Origin: Manduca sexta
Taxonomy: Eukaryota; Arthropoda; Insecta; Lepidoptera; Sphingidae
Direction: 5' to 3'
DNA length: 64,000 bases
Assembly: GCF_014839805.1 (NCBI RefSeq)
Contig: NC_051134.1
Span: 9,765,170-9,829,169, forward strand
The notes under the pieces were generated by a model. It saw nothing but the letters and a program-made list of their open reading frames with translations. It made no database searches and was not told the DNA's origin. The position numbers and the translations under genes are program-made. Of this stretch, positions 36,386 through 48,625 are shown piece by piece (positions within the stretch are counted from its first letter, which is position 1; each line of letters starts with the position of its first letter).

Positions 36386-36835
36386 ATCAAGTTTATACAT
36401 AGCACCACGCATTTTTTGTCTTTGCAGGGGTAGACAGCCATGTCATATCTACAATTCACAAAACTTAAGTCCCATGGTATATGAGTCGCGCCCACTACCA
36501 TACGAGTATACCCAGCACAATTTCAGGTTCCCGGCTAAGAAGTAAATGTTTGCATAACCCTATTCGGGTTTAATTTGGTTGTATGTTTATTGAGTTGACG
36601 TTTGACAGGAGCCAGCTGTGAAGCGACAACGGGTTCGAGTCCATTGTGTGTAATCCATAAATATTTTTTCGGTTATAAGAGCGAAAGTATCTTGTGATTT
36701 CGTAATACAATTTGCATCTCAATGTGACAGAATATTTTCATATAGTTCAATGGTTTCACTTTTATAATCAATCAGCTTATAATTTATTTCTTGGATGACA
36801 CTAAATAATGTTTTTGTTAGTTTTATAATTGAATC

Positions 36836-37085
36836 TAAAACTATTTACAGATTTAATCGCGGTTTTTTGTATTATAATTTTCTCCCGACATTTCGAAGAC
36901 TTTGCAGCCTTCATGGTCATGGACTGAAGTATTGGTCATCCGCAAGTCAAAGTTACAATCTACCTACTTTTTACAATTATACAATTTTTATTTTAGCTGT
37001 TGACTAAGAAGAAAATAATAATATAAATAACCGCAATAAAATCCGTAAATGTTTTATTTCAATGTTTAACATTCGCGTAAACATA
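36836..37085 (+). mobile_element. MITE family E copy 3, both ends
   Basis: Left ACTATTTACAGATTTAATCG with CGGTTTTTT and right ATAACCGCAATAAAATCCGT with AAATGTTTTATTTCAATG are inverted ends. The core CCGACATTTCGAAGACTTTG is present. Confidence 0.75.
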
Positions 37086-37089
37086 AAAA

Positions 37090-37950
37090 TCATAATTGAA
37101 TTTAACTCGGCTATAACGTTGATTTTTATACACTCGTCTTTAAGAGTCAAGTACAAATCAATTCTCATTTCTGAAAAGGAAACCCTAACAAATTACTGGG
37201 ATAACAGATTACCAATCACCTTATTCGTCACATGCGTAGACTCAAATTGTCTGTCTGTCTATAATTCAGAGAAAAGTTTCTCGATCGCAGTATATTCGCG
37301 AAATCGCCGTGCAATATATTTAATGTTATCTAATTTATACATGTCTCCCCTCTGGCGGCCATGTTTATTGCCAGTAACCGTGGCTGAGGAACTCCCGCGC
37401 GATGGGATGTGAAAATTTTATTATGGCATACGTAGGAAAATCAAACGAAAACGAAAGAAAACTTCATGTTTGATTTACGTACAAAAAGACTCAAAAAGGC
37501 CGGCATAGTTTTACGGACCGTCGATAGACGCAAAGTTGTTCGTTGACACTGTATTTGGCGAAGGTATATGGTATTGTTTAGGTTAGGTTGGGAATTATTG
37601 CTAAATAGGTATATGGACCTAATTTTGTACAAGATTTAAACTAAATTCTAGATTAAGATATTTCAAGGACATTTTATCATGGAAAATTGATGTGATTTTT
37701 TAATTAGAGAAAAGTCTTTCGCAGGCGAAAATGCGAGCAAAACTAGTAGTGACAATGAACTCAATGCTTATAGTTTGAATTTCCAAAATGATATCGTTGA
37801 AAAGTTTCACTGCAGTTGCAGTAATGGCCTCAACTTTGCAAATGTCATTGAGAGTTCATTTCGAAGCACTCGACCGACTTCATGGCTTCATTCAAGATGT
37901 ATTTTATGTTATTATTGTTTTATAGTAGTTTGCGGCTTGTTCTAAATTAA
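37090..37950. other. No gene seen
   Basis: The 116-codon plus frame 37062-37412 is AT-biased and motif-free. A Helitron-end scrap (GCGAGCAAAACTAGTAG) lies at 37731-37747. Confidence 0.5.
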
Positions 37951-37954
37951 TTTG

Positions 37955-38335
37955 ACTGCCTTAATGGCGTTGTTGTAATGCGTACACGGTACGAGTACGA
38001 CTACCGCGCTGAGGTCCTGGGTTCGAGTCCCGGGTTGTGCCAAAAATAAATGTGACTGGGTTTTTCCATCTTAAAAATTACTGAAACGCAGCTCGGAGTC
38101 GAGAAATTGGTGGTGTAATATCCTTGTGCCTCGGAAAGCACGTGAAAGCAGTTTGCCCTGCGCCTGATCTCTCTCCGGTCATGTCGGATTACCGTTTCAC
38201 CAAACAATGAGAGTGAAGGAACAGAGAGTGCACCTGTGTATTGCGCACACACTTGCGCGCTATAATATCTCCTGCGTACCTGGATGATCTCCGTTCAGAA
38301 TGGCCACCGTGGTCGAAATTCGGTTAGGAGGGAAT
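37955..38335 (+). mobile_element. tRNA-derived SINE with family-B-like head and a different body
   Basis: Head ACTGCCTTAATGGCGTTGTT, B box GGGTTCGAGTCCCGGG. The body then departs from family B: CTCGGAAAGCACGTGAAAGC, CCTGCGCCTGATCTCTC, and CAGAATGGCCACCGTGGTCG. This is probably a sister SINE that kept the head and acquired another tail. Confidence 0.75.
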
Positions 38336-38339
38336 CTAA

Positions 38340-39415
38340 TAATAAATATAGTAACATACATTAGAAAATCGACTTCTTTGACATTGCACCTATTTGATTA
38401 CATGGCCATACAGATTCAAGACTGCCTCAGGTTTTAGCTTGTTTACGCTGCGGCTGTATCATTTACTGAACAAAGAAAATTTTTACAATACATTAAAATC
38501 CCAAATAATATAATATATTGTGATTAATTTGCTGCACTTAAGCCACTTTTAGATTCAATTATATGCATGTTGAGTTTTCCTAATGTGGGTTTACATTATA
38601 GTTATAAGTCTACTGGTAAACATAATAAATAAAATAAAACCGGTTGTATTAATCAACATGGCTTAATCCAAGGTAATTTCCGATGGAATATTTAGGTTAC
38701 AAGGTGTTAAAGTACGGAAATAAAATATCTTCTTTAATACTGATGCTTTTGTTACATTTACGTTTAGTGGTGGACTTTATGTAGCTGATCATGGGTACCT
38801 ACGAATAAAATTATAATTTGTAAATTTCTTTGTTTGACACTTGTAAACGGATCAACTACAAAGCGAAATTATTATTAAAATCGATAATGAAATAAACTTA
38901 ACATTCAGTTTTCATTATAAATAAGAAATAAAAAGGAATCATTCGTTCCTTCCTTCTGAATATAAAAATGTTGCCACTTCAAAATAATAATTCTTTTTAC
39001 TTACAGCCAATCTTTGCTATTCCTAACCGTAATTAAAAATTAATAATAAATTTTGGTCGGCCTTTTGAACCCTCTCTCATAATAAAGGTCGATATGCATA
39101 CATTAGCATTTCTAACTCTATTGGCATAATGAAATTGAAAACATCTTTTATAAAACACGATTTTCGTTCTGCAAACCGAGGTCTGTGGACTTTATATCCA
39201 TTAAATTAGGGTCGCAAATATAATTTAAACATATTAAGTACGCAGGGAAGTCGTTTGCAGACAATTTAATTAGGAACAAGGGATCCCCATAACAATCTTC
39301 AAGTTTTGTTTGAATGTGCAGAGCTTTGTTATTGTTTGACCAATGTTTGACTAACAATCTTGGTAATATCATAAATTGGAGTGAATATTGTTCGGGTAAG
39401 TTGACTGCTGTTGTT
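38340..39415. other. No gene seen
   Basis: AT-rich, nothing recognised. Confidence 0.55.
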
Positions 39416-39420
39416 TAGTT

Positions 39421-39670
39421 TGCAGGTGGTAGGATATATCTTATATCCGCCTGGATAGCGATCACCGTGCACAAGGTGTTAAAACCCGCCATAGTTGCCC
39501 ACGTAAGTGTGTCGCGTTCCGAGATCAGTCTGTGTATATCCGGTTCCAACAGGCCGGCATAATTGTGTCTGTGACTGCCGAGGAGTAATCATCTCTCGTC
39601 AGTCGTCGTTCTATTGGACCCAATTCCCCTTAAAATCAGGTTCAGTGGGGTCACTTTACCCTCCAAGTAT
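39421..39670 (+). repeat. Interspersed repeat family C, copy 2
   Basis: GCAGGTGGTAGGATATATCT through TCAGTGGGGTCACTTTACC, collinear with 5756-6010. Two bases inserted in the CGACTGCCGAGG region change the frame. Confidence 0.8.
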
Positions 39671-39796
39671 AATAAAAAGTCTCTCCGTAACAATATTCGT
39701 TCGTTCCTTTTTTTTTTCACTATAATGTATCGCTGCTTAAGTTTATTTTTACTCTTACATATTATATTAAGAATTTTTTTTTATACCATATTATAA

Positions 39797-39955
39797 AATA
39801 AAACAATTTTGCCGATTTTATCGCGGTTTTGTATTATATGTAATTTTTTCACCGATTTTTGGAAAACTTTATATTTTTAGCGATGGTAACAATAAAACCG
39901 CTATAAAATTCGCAAAATTGTTTTATTTTAATGTCATAATATTCGCCTAAACATA
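39797..39955 (+). mobile_element. MITE family E copy 4, both ends
   Basis: Left ACAATTTTGCCGATTTTATC with GCGGTTTT and right AAAACCGCTATAAAATTCGC with AAAATTGTTTTATTT are inverted ends. The core is degraded. Lies directly after a family C repeat. Confidence 0.75.
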
Positions 39956-39959
39956 AGAA

Positions 39960-42900
39960 ATCATTACCATATCATAAATCAAGATGAGATTCATTCAAAG
40001 GCGCACGACACATCAAGAATACTCAAAGGTTTTATTGAACTGAGAGCTAACAAACGCGCTAAAAGATTAATTTATATAAAATACTCGTTCTAGATTTAGT
40101 TTCAGCACGTTTGGCGCTCATCTAAGAGGAGAACCATTTATCACACTCACAAGTAATAAATCGTCTAGCAGCGACTCAATTTGTGAGAGATTTAAAAAAT
40201 TAGCGATATTGCCTTTTTTAAGCTGTACCAGATTTTAAAGTGAGATTAATTAATGGTTTGACGTCGTTCTGGCTTTATACTTTAATGGTGCTATGATCTC
40301 CATACAAATAATTGACCTAGTAGAAATTTGACTGAATATTGACATAACAATTAGGTAAATAAAGTTAGCTAATACAGGAATTCATAAAATGTTTAAAATA
40401 TATTTTGTTGAATTATGGCCAGAATATTCCTAAGACTTCAAAATGGCTTCCTTTACTGTCAGTAAGTGTTCGTAATAGGAAATCTTTTAGTTGTTACTAT
40501 GATGACAAAGCAATATAGATACAAGAAAACTAGAAATTATAAATATTATGATCTTTGACTCGCACCCGTGGGCCGTGACCTTATCAATATATTAACAATA
40601 AGAAATCCTCAAAAATACATAAATATAAATAACTTGTTTAGCATAGCATTTTATATCTTTCCAACGCGTATATTTTATTGCCGTTCGAATAGCAATAAAA
40701 CTGTTTAAAACGAATTTATTGTCAGTATTTGACATTATAGTATTAAATTTAGTGAAAGATATTATAAAATACCCACAAAATTCGCTATTTTTTGCATTTC
40801 ATCTCGAATAAGTGCACGACTACATATTTCCAAAAGTACAAGTTCATCGTGACGAGGTGCACATCGTGCATTATAATGGTCCCCTAAATGGAGTAGAATA
40901 TTAAAAGAATCCACGAATGTTTTTGCGGAAATGGTAACCAATCCAAGATAAATTATATCCGCTATCTTAGGGATTATTTATTTATTATTCTACTAGTTAA
41001 AGGATGTTATTAATAAAAAATAGGGAAATTTTCAATTGATAAATATGTTAGGGGCCCAATTCCGTCTACGGGGGCGAATCCGACTTTTTGCAATTACTGG
41101 CGCTCTAATCGTAGGACAACTTCGATGGCCTTATAAATAAATAGAGGATTTTTTAACTCTCTTACCTATATGGCTACCAAAGCTATACTATAATACAAAG
41201 CCCGTTATTGGAAAAACACGGATATGCCCGCGTAGACGGAATAGGGCACACTATATTTCCTCGTTTAAATTTTAGTGTAGATTATTTAAAATGACAGTAT
41301 TAATAAAACCATACTAGAACAGTATATTTCAGACAAAAACCCCTTTCAACTCCCACATACTCTAAGCTTCTCTAACATCCAATTAAACCACTTTACACCG
41401 ATAAATCAGTGCGCGTAAGAGAGAGCATTTCCTCCTTATTGTTGTGGACTTGCGGCATCAGTGTACGGTGTCGCAGGTATCATGTGCCGTAAACAATGCC
41501 GGAGACGCGAGGGTCGTGCTGTATCGAGTTACCTGCCCGGCCATTATTCTCTGCCCTATTCATGTTTTTGGTTAGGGATTGCTGTGGTTAAGATGTCGAT
41601 AATTTATGTTAGGTTTTATTATGTTGATAAATTTATTTTCGATTAATTTAAATTGATATCTGGGGTGTCAGGAACAATGATTTTATTTTACTTAAGAATA
41701 TATTTATTGTTTTTTTTTTATGTTGATCAAATTCTAAATAGTTGTTCTAAATAATTATTATAACCTGAAAAGTGAATGTGAAAAAAATATGTTTCAATTA
41801 ACCAAATATAAAGTACAAAAAGTCATCAGCGTGTACAATTATTTTAATTACCCTTGTGGGCGACTATTATGAATACGTTTAATCGTCCATATCCGGTACA
41901 TTAATGAATAACTAATACCTCCCTTTGTATCTACATATCCTATCAGCCCACTCCAATATGCAGACTTCCTCACATCATTACGGAAGGGGGGTTCGAGTCG
42001 ACGTCAATCGATAATAATTATCCTTAATTAGCCACTTCCACCAATATCGATATGCGCACGACGCGGCTCTCTCCAAATAAAAAAAAAAAACTGTAACTAA
42101 CTCACACACGGGCGTTCTTTGTTCTGAACGCACCCCGCTATTGTGCCCTCACTAAAACCAGTTCTTAGTATTCGAAATATAACAAAAGTCCCACAAATTG
42201 TGCGCGCCTATGCACCGTCGGAACGTACTTTACGAGGCCACTTTATAAAGTGAATAATAAAAATAAAAGAAAGTTGTGTTTATGTCTACATATTTCCCCT
42301 GATTTACGCGCGTCGGGGGAGTTTGTTTTTCTTAGCTGACAACACTGAGTGAATGGTTTTGATTTGATTTGTTGACAAGTTGACTGATATGTAACACGGC
42401 GGAATTTTTTGTCGTTCCTTCTTTAATATTGTTAATGATAATTTGTGACTCCGTCCTTCAAATTTAAATGCACCTGTCTTGACATTTCGGCAGGTGCTTT
42501 CAAATAAATGAAACGACATTCCTTATTTGCAAGTTTTTCATTATTACTGTAATATTAATGTAATTCTGATAATGTTATTGCAGTATTATTATGCATTTTA
42601 AATTGAATGAATTGTGATGATGGCCATCAGTGTCGTTTTAATGATAAAGTAACTATATTCGTTCTTCGGTTTCGGCCATACATTATTACACCACTTTTAA
42701 ATAATATTGTCGTTCATCTTTTCGGAGGACGATCTTAGATTGCGTCCAACTATTTGGATGCACTTAGATATTTTTATTTTGTCTCGTTATTGCTACGTAG
42801 CAGTTTGCAAATAAAATTATGTTCCTATGTGAAAGAATTTCATTCTAAAACAACATTCAACGTCTCAAGATGACGAGCGCAGTCACTTGACTAGCAGTAT

Positions 42901-43270
42901 TTTGTAATTCAAATGAGGATTGTGTTGGTTTACGGGCATTCGTAGTGCTTACCATCAGGCGAGGGACTGTCTCGTCGGCCACTTGTATAGAAAATGCAAG
43001 GCTCATGCATATTGGATGAGGCATACAATGTTCTATTGAAGTGAAGAATAGTAAGATTGATGCAACAGGATACTTTATCATTTCACGCGCACTGTTCGTG
43101 TACATTGGCCTGATATGATAATTCACCGGAACCTTGTCGAAATGTTTGTTTCATGTCATAGTATCCTGATATTGTGGCCAGTTATGTATTAACGCAAGTT
43201 CAAGTAATAGAAATGTATTTTTAAACTCATTTGTGATCCATAAGTTTTCGTTCTGTTCGGATTTTGGATC
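39960..43270. other. No gene; one MITE
   Basis: Apart from the MITE at 41051-41249 and a retroposon tail near 42945, no repeat or exon recognised. Confidence 0.5.
41051..41249. mobile_element. MITE with GGCCCAATTCCGTCTACG-type ends
   Basis: The left end GGGGCCCAATTCCGTCTACG and the right end CGTAGACGGAATAGGGCAC are inverted copies of about 30 bp. The start resembles that of 7468-7646 but the interior differs. TSD unresolved. Confidence 0.72.
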
Positions 43271-43274
43271 GGCT

Positions 43275-43470
43275 TATATAAATATCAGCCCTGGAGTATA
43301 CTGTCTCACTGCTTAGCACAGGCCTTAGTCCACCACGCTGACTTAGTGCGGATTGGTAGACTGCACGCACCCTCAAAATGCCTATAGAGAACCTCTCAGG
43401 AAAACTCCTGGAAAACATCGTGAGGAAACCTGCATAAGGTTTCCTCACGATGTTTTCCATCACCGTTAAT
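43275..43470 (-). mobile_element. SINE family A copy with inverted core duplication
   Basis: Reverse, partial copy (CAGCCCTGGAGTATACTGTC through CCACGCTGACTTAGTGCGG). The conserved core occurs twice in opposite orientation, forming a perfect 21-bp hairpin at 43410-43458. Confidence 0.82.
43410..43458. repeat. Perfect 21-bp inverted repeat, 7-nt loop
   Basis: Arms 43410-43430 and 43438-43458 are exact reverse complements. Both are the SINE core (GAAAACATCGTGAGGAAACC and its complement). It was probably made by a template switch within the SINE. Confidence 0.95.
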
Positions 43471-43702
43471 TAGTTTAATTGGCAAATGTTTTATTTATTC
43501 CAAAAATAGATTTACCTGGCTCGTTCGAACTAGAGTTCCGAAGACCAGTCAAGATCTAGTGACTGCCACGACATGCAATCTTTTCATCCGGTGACTATTT
43601 TTTAAACTGCTATTTTGTGTTTACCACCACGTGCAATGTCCTTCCTTGTTGTCTTAACCATAGAGGTATGCATCCTTATGCAGTTTGAAGTAACCTCCCA
43701 CG

Positions 43703-43955
43703 TTTTTTTATACGAGTACAGCACAGTGACCACACTGCACCTGATGGTAAAGAGTGGGATCCAATAGAATGTCGACTGATGAGAGATGATTACCCCTCGA
43801 CAGTCGACACAATTATGCCGGCCTATTGGAACCAGATATACACAGGCTGATCCTGGAATGCGACACACTTACGTGAACCACTATGGCAGGTTTTAACACC
43901 TTGTGTACGGTGGTCGCTATACCGGCGGATATTAAATATATCCTACTAAGAGTCA
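43703..43955 (-). repeat. Interspersed repeat family C, copy 3
   Basis: Reverse copy: CAGTGACCACACTGCACCTG, GATGATTACCCCTCGACAGT, CTTGTGTACGGTGGTCGCTA and TTAAATATATCCTACTAAG. Confidence 0.8.
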
Positions 43956-44544
43956 CTATTCTTTGTTTCACACATCATAATGGTATGCAAGATGCGGAAT
44001 TCCCGCATCCGCATTGCGCGCTGACGAATGTCCCAAATGAGGACAATTTAACATCCTTATAGTAAACGTCCATTTCCTAGGATAGTGCTGCCCACGTGTG
44101 CACGTTCAATTAACAGCGTAATTGTCCTTTCCTCTGTACAAACTGCACACGAGTGAGTGAACTATTTGATAATGTTACGTGTTGCGAATCGTGTGGGGCG
44201 TGAATGTTGTGAGCTGAGACAAGTTTGTAGTTTGAAGTCGGCCAGCATGTGTATTATGCACAATTCCATGTATTGTCGGGATTTTAAAAAAATATTAACA
44301 AAAATGGACTTTATTTCATGCTAATTAAAGTCGGTCTCAAATGGCTGCCACTTATCAGTTGACAGTCAATTCATGGACTTGCGCATATAATTCTGGAAAC
44401 TGGTAATGGATATTTGTATCAGACGAGATTATAAGATTCAAAGGAGCATTACAAGAATTATATTAGATTTTGCTTGAGCCTTGATAATTCTCCGTGAAAG
44501 ACCTTTCCCAAAATACAAATTTTACCGTCTATCTGTGAGATAAA

Positions 44545-44745
44545 AATTTGTATAAACGATTAGCTTTTACCTGCGGTTCCGCCCGCGTGAAAAAGTTTTA
44601 CGAGTTTTGCGAGATAAAAGTAGCCCATAGCAAGCACTCGGGAGTAATATAGCTTCCGACTAGAGAAAAAAAATCGGCTTAATAGTTCCTGAGATTTACG
44701 CGTTCAAACAAAGAAACTCTTCAGCTTCATATATTAGTAATGTCA
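44545..44745 (-). mobile_element. Helitron-like copy, reverse
   Basis: On the plus strand: GCTTTTACCTGCGGTTCCGC, AAAAGTAGCCCATAGCAAGC, AATAGTTCCTGAGATTTACG, and CTTCAGCTTCATATATTAGT. This is the reverse of the 10556-type unit. Confidence 0.75.
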
Positions 44746-44937
44746 AGTTAAAATAAATACAAAAAATATATTCCCTCAACATAATATTAGAATAAAACCT
44801 CAAACGGACACGCGTCGGCTATTCTCTGTAATCTGCTACGATCTGCAACTCGATCCGATCGCGTCGGACACGACGAACTGAGAACTGCTGAACGTGTATA
44901 TGGACCGTTTATTGCTTCCTTGCGATTTCACTTCCTA

Positions 44938-45362
44938 GGGCTGCCATCACCTGAATTGTCGACGCCGGATAAACACGACAACAATCCCGGACATTTGGGC
45001 GAAATATGGGTTTTTTCCCAGGACACCTCTGAAAAATTATTTTTTGCAATAAAAACATCCTTTTTATTTTTATTCATTTATACATGCGGGTTCATCATCA
45101 TCATCATCATCATCACAGCCACAGGAAGTCCACTGCTGAACATAGGCCTCCCCCAAGGATCTCCACGTCGACCTGTTGGAAGTGGCCTGCATCCAGCGAC
45201 ATGCGGGTTATTATGAATGAATTTTTAACTAAGATTATCCATATCTATCTATTATGATTTCCCCTGACAACAATAATGTCTTTTTAAAAACCCCTGCCGT
45301 ATGTCCCCCGTACGCCCTTCAAACTAGGACAAATCCGGGGAACTCCTAACGGATGGCAGCCC
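44938..45362 (+). mobile_element. TA-flanked MITE with nested retroposon
   Basis: Ends GGGCTGCCAT and ATGGCAGCCC flanked by TA (44936-44937, 45363-45364), as in Tc1/mariner-type MITEs. It is homologous in inverted orientation to 48410-48625, with GACGCCGGATAAACACG and GGGCGAAATATGGGTTTTT shared. A second element interrupts it at 45093-45198. Confidence 0.88.
45093..45198 (-). mobile_element. Retroposon 3' fragment with (TGA)n tail, TSD ACATGCGGGTT
   Basis: Starts with seven CAT-type units, then AGTCCACTGCTGAACATAGG and CTGCATCCAGCGAC. In its own sense it is a LINE or SINE 3' end with a TGA-repeat tail. The 11-bp duplication ACATGCGGGTT (45082-45092 and 45199-45209) marks insertion into the MITE. 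Confidence 0.88.
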
Positions 45363-45554
45363 TACCCTAAACGTTTGCTGGGATGTGACGAATTTGCGTT
45401 TTAGTTTCGTCGTATTGCCTTGTTTAGTGATGTGGTTACAAATCGATCGGTTTGGTCGATTGAATTTATTGTGGCTGAAACTGATGCTGTTTGTGTTGTT
45501 ATTTTTTCAGAGTCTCGAATTGTGTCCTTTTTTATAGGTGCACGGCAAATTGAC

Positions 45555-45722
45555 CTTAATGCACTTGGTAAGTGGAGTGGGGTCCAATAGAATGTCGACT
45601 GACGAAAGATGATTACCCCTCGGCAGTCGACACAATTATGCCGGCCTGTAGGACGGATTTTATCACCTTGTGTACGGAGGTCGCTATCTGGGCAGATATA
45701 AACTATGTCCTACCACCAGTAA
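45555..45722 (-). repeat. Interspersed repeat family C, copy 4, internally deleted
   Basis: Reverse copy lacking about 90 bp between GCCGGCCTGTAGG and ATTTTATCACCTTGTGTACG; otherwise as copy 3. Confidence 0.75.
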
Positions 45723-45724
45723 AA

Positions 45725-47490
45725 TGTTTGACGATGCCCTTCTTTATCATATTCATAGGTAGCCCAATCTTAAATTAGTTCTAATAGATACTTCAGCCCA
45801 ACATGGAGTAATATTGATTACTTAGAAGCCACTGAACTTGAAGCTCTAAAAGCTCTATTGTTTTTATCCGTCAATCATTTTAAAAACAACGAATTCTCTT
45901 TCGTCTGGTATTGAACCAACGACCTTTCGCTTTTCAGCACGCCTGCTCACACCACCTTGAAGGTCATTGTAGTAGGAGTGGTGCAAATATTACGTTTGAC
46001 CCTTTCAGTGACCTTTTGTAATGGAAACATAGTGACACCGTGGCACTTTGGAGAGCGCGTTACAGCGCCTATTGTAATAACTAATCGGATTCATTCATTC
46101 GGTCATTGATCCTCATTTGCCTTATCGGTACAGTGGAAGTGAACTAGGTCGATGAAGCCAATGAATCCTGGATTCGATTATTAGATCGGGCAATGAATTT
46201 GTATGATTTCTGTCTAAATAAAGACATTCAGATTTAGTACGAATCATAAAAGATGTAAAATTATTCCTTACTTATGACTTACCTTCCAAAAACATCTTCA
46301 GTAAAAAATATAATCTTCAATATCTTCAGTATAAATCTAGTCATTCAAAAAAATAGTCTAATTCAATTATCTATGCATAAAAAAGAAAACCTATTTACCT
46401 TAAACACGCCCCGACTCCAAAATGAGTTAGCATTTGGATATCTCTCGACCTTGCGTCGGTCCAGGGTTGTTCAACCGCGTGGTCTTCGGACACGCTCGGT
46501 CCAAGGTCCCGGACCGTTCACCCGCGACCAGCGAGTCGTCGGACCCTTGGGAGCATTGGGGATTTTGTAATTCTGGTGCGTTGACCGGTTTCTTTTGCTT
46601 AGAAGTCGTTTGCTGTTAGTTATTACGATTGATTTACCGTCAATCGTATCGTTGGATGGTTTTCACTTCAGTGAACGGATGTAGTATTAATACCTCTGTT
46701 TATTGATTAATACTTTGGACACAAAAGTGTGAATAAGTGTTTGTGTTTGTTAGGTATTAAAAATTGACAATAATTATTATATTTACAGTGGATAGTATTC
46801 TACAGGCTATTTGAAATGTAACGTTGTACTGCCAACAGCTTAACGTTAATGTATTATATTCTGAACCATCTATCAAAATACTGAATAATTTGTGACTTAG
46901 CCTCAAGAAGATAAAAGAGGTATAAAAGGAAAAGAATTCGTCGAGCTCCCGGAAGAAACCCTAAAAACAAAAGTGTAATATTTTTTTGCATGATCCAGTC
47001 ATTGATCCCCACAATCCTGACTCCAGATGGTGCGTTCACCCCCAAACTGCGAGACCTCGAAGCCCTTGAGACCATCTGTTGAGAGGGTTAGGGTTTTTGT
47101 GCGAGCCGCGAGTGCAACGTTCTGTGTTTCGCAATTAAAGGTTGCGTGGGTTTAATTATTGAAAGATATCTGAGTGGATTCTTTAATTAGATGTTGTTTA
47201 CGAAAATTGAAAAATATATTGAAATTGGAGATCATTTGCGAACAACTGAAGACTGTAGATAGAATGTATATCGCTTACTTATTACATGTGCCTATGTTAT
47301 ATTTGATCTGCAAATTAAATTATGTATATCATACTATTCTATGTAATTTTCTGTGAAAATGTTCAATAACCAATATAGATAAATAAGGGGAAACATGTAT
47401 TATAGTGTTCATATTTTGACGAACATGATTTTTTTTAAATTAAATTTTTGCAACATAATTAAAAATTAACATATTTGTAACAGTGAGCTG
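45725..47490. other. No gene recognised
   Basis: Holds the GC-rich patch 46430-46590 and a reverse tRNA-like scrap at 45905-45960; the rest is unassigned. Confidence 0.5.
46430..46590 (-). other. GC-rich patch, open on the minus strand
   Basis: About 160 bp of GC-rich sequence in AT-rich surroundings. One minus-strand frame stays open for about 50 codons (SQGSDDSLVAGERSGTLDRA and on) and is bounded by a possible acceptor CCAG near 46581. It matches no protein I know. An exon, a LINE piece or an unlabelled repeat are all possible. Confidence 0.3.
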
Positions 47491-47492
47491 GC

Positions 47493-47494
<2 letters not shown>

Positions 47495-47561
<67 letters not shown>
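47495..47561. repeat. (AT)n microsatellite, about 33 units
   Basis: Uninterrupted AT dinucleotides over 67 bp. It may have grown from the tail of the adjacent LINE relic. Confidence 0.97.
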
Positions 47562-47563
<2 letters not shown>

Positions 47564-47657
47564 TAGCTTTACGCTTTATTCCTTAGGAGACAGAGATGCA
47601 ACAAGTGCATGCGTCATTTTTGTTACCTAATTTTAGTTAGTTTATGCAATTTATTTG

Positions 47658-47990
47658 CTAACTCAAACTAATTTTGGTCGTCCAATTTGACAATCGTCTC
47701 CGAGACATCACCAAATAAACTTTAAAGAGCTTTATTCTCATAGAAATATAACACATATCACTTACAATGAGATACATAAATTTATAACTTAAAGTGGGAA
47801 TATTAGTGTCTCTGTTACTCATCGCGACAATGTGTAGCTTAAGTTTATTTTTAAAAGTATTTACACTTTCACTGTCTTTCACATTATTCGTTAATTTATT
47901 GTACACCTTTGCACCCTCATATAGAATGGTGTTCTTTCCATAACTATTACTATTAATTAAATGAATCTGTTTAACAAACATTGACGTCAC
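47658..47990 (-). pseudogene. C-terminus of a non-LTR retrotransposon RT protein
   Basis: Open for 110 codons on the minus strand. Residues 11-55 (INSNSYGKNTILYEGAKVYN, then KLTNNVKDSESVNTFKNKLK) match the usual end of LINE ORF2 proteins: a YG-x-NS/T-I-x-Y-x-GxK-W/YN-x-L patch followed by FK-x-KLK. The remaining catalytic domains are absent, so this is a 5'-truncated relic. Downstream in its own sense lie 90 bp of spacer and the (AT)n tract at 47495-47561. Confidence 0.75.
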
Positions 47991-48409
47991 AAATCATTAA
48001 TATACTTAATGACGTCAATACCGTTCCTCTAATACGGGCAGATATCAATGACACGATATTTTCGGTCTCACATTGTTTTATTGCACACAATGACATGTCG
48101 GCCATTGTTCTTGTTCACAATGTGGCGACGCACATCGGGAGGCGACAGACGCTATATACTACGGAAGGCTGTGTGACGGGGAAAATACATGCGGAAATGT
48201 TAGCGTGATTTTAATTTTAAATGTAAATCAGTTCGCATAGATAGTTACTAGGAGGCAACATCGCCCTTGCAATTTCTGTAAGACTAGGTTAAAAAAGATG
48301 GTTCACCAATGCACGCGACAAAATATGCCAAACAAAAACATAGTTGGGTTATAAAAAAATCGTTAAAAAGGTGCACTCGGATAGAGTCCTGGATGGTACA
48401 TTACGGGTA

Positions 48410-48625
48410 GGGCTGCCATCCGTCCAGAATTCCCCGGATTTGTTCTAGTTTGAAAGGCCTCCGGGGGCCGTACGACAGGCGTTTTTAAAAAAATAAAACG
48501 ATGTTTTTATTTTAGTTGCAAAAATATTTTTTCAGAACTGTCCGAGGAAAAACCCATATTTCGCCCAAATATCCGGGATTTTTGCCGTGTTTATCCGGCG
48601 TCGGCAATTTAGATGATGGCAGCCC
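48410..48625 (-). mobile_element. TA-flanked MITE, uninterrupted copy
   Basis: 216 bp between TA at 48408-48409 and 48626-48627, ends GGGCTGCCAT and ATGGCAGCCC. It is the same family as 44938-45362 in the other orientation and gives the empty-site reference for the nested copy. Confidence 0.9.

Noticed and set aside
37062..37412. 116-codon plus-strand frame
   Set aside because: Composition is that of the AT-rich background; no recognisable motif.
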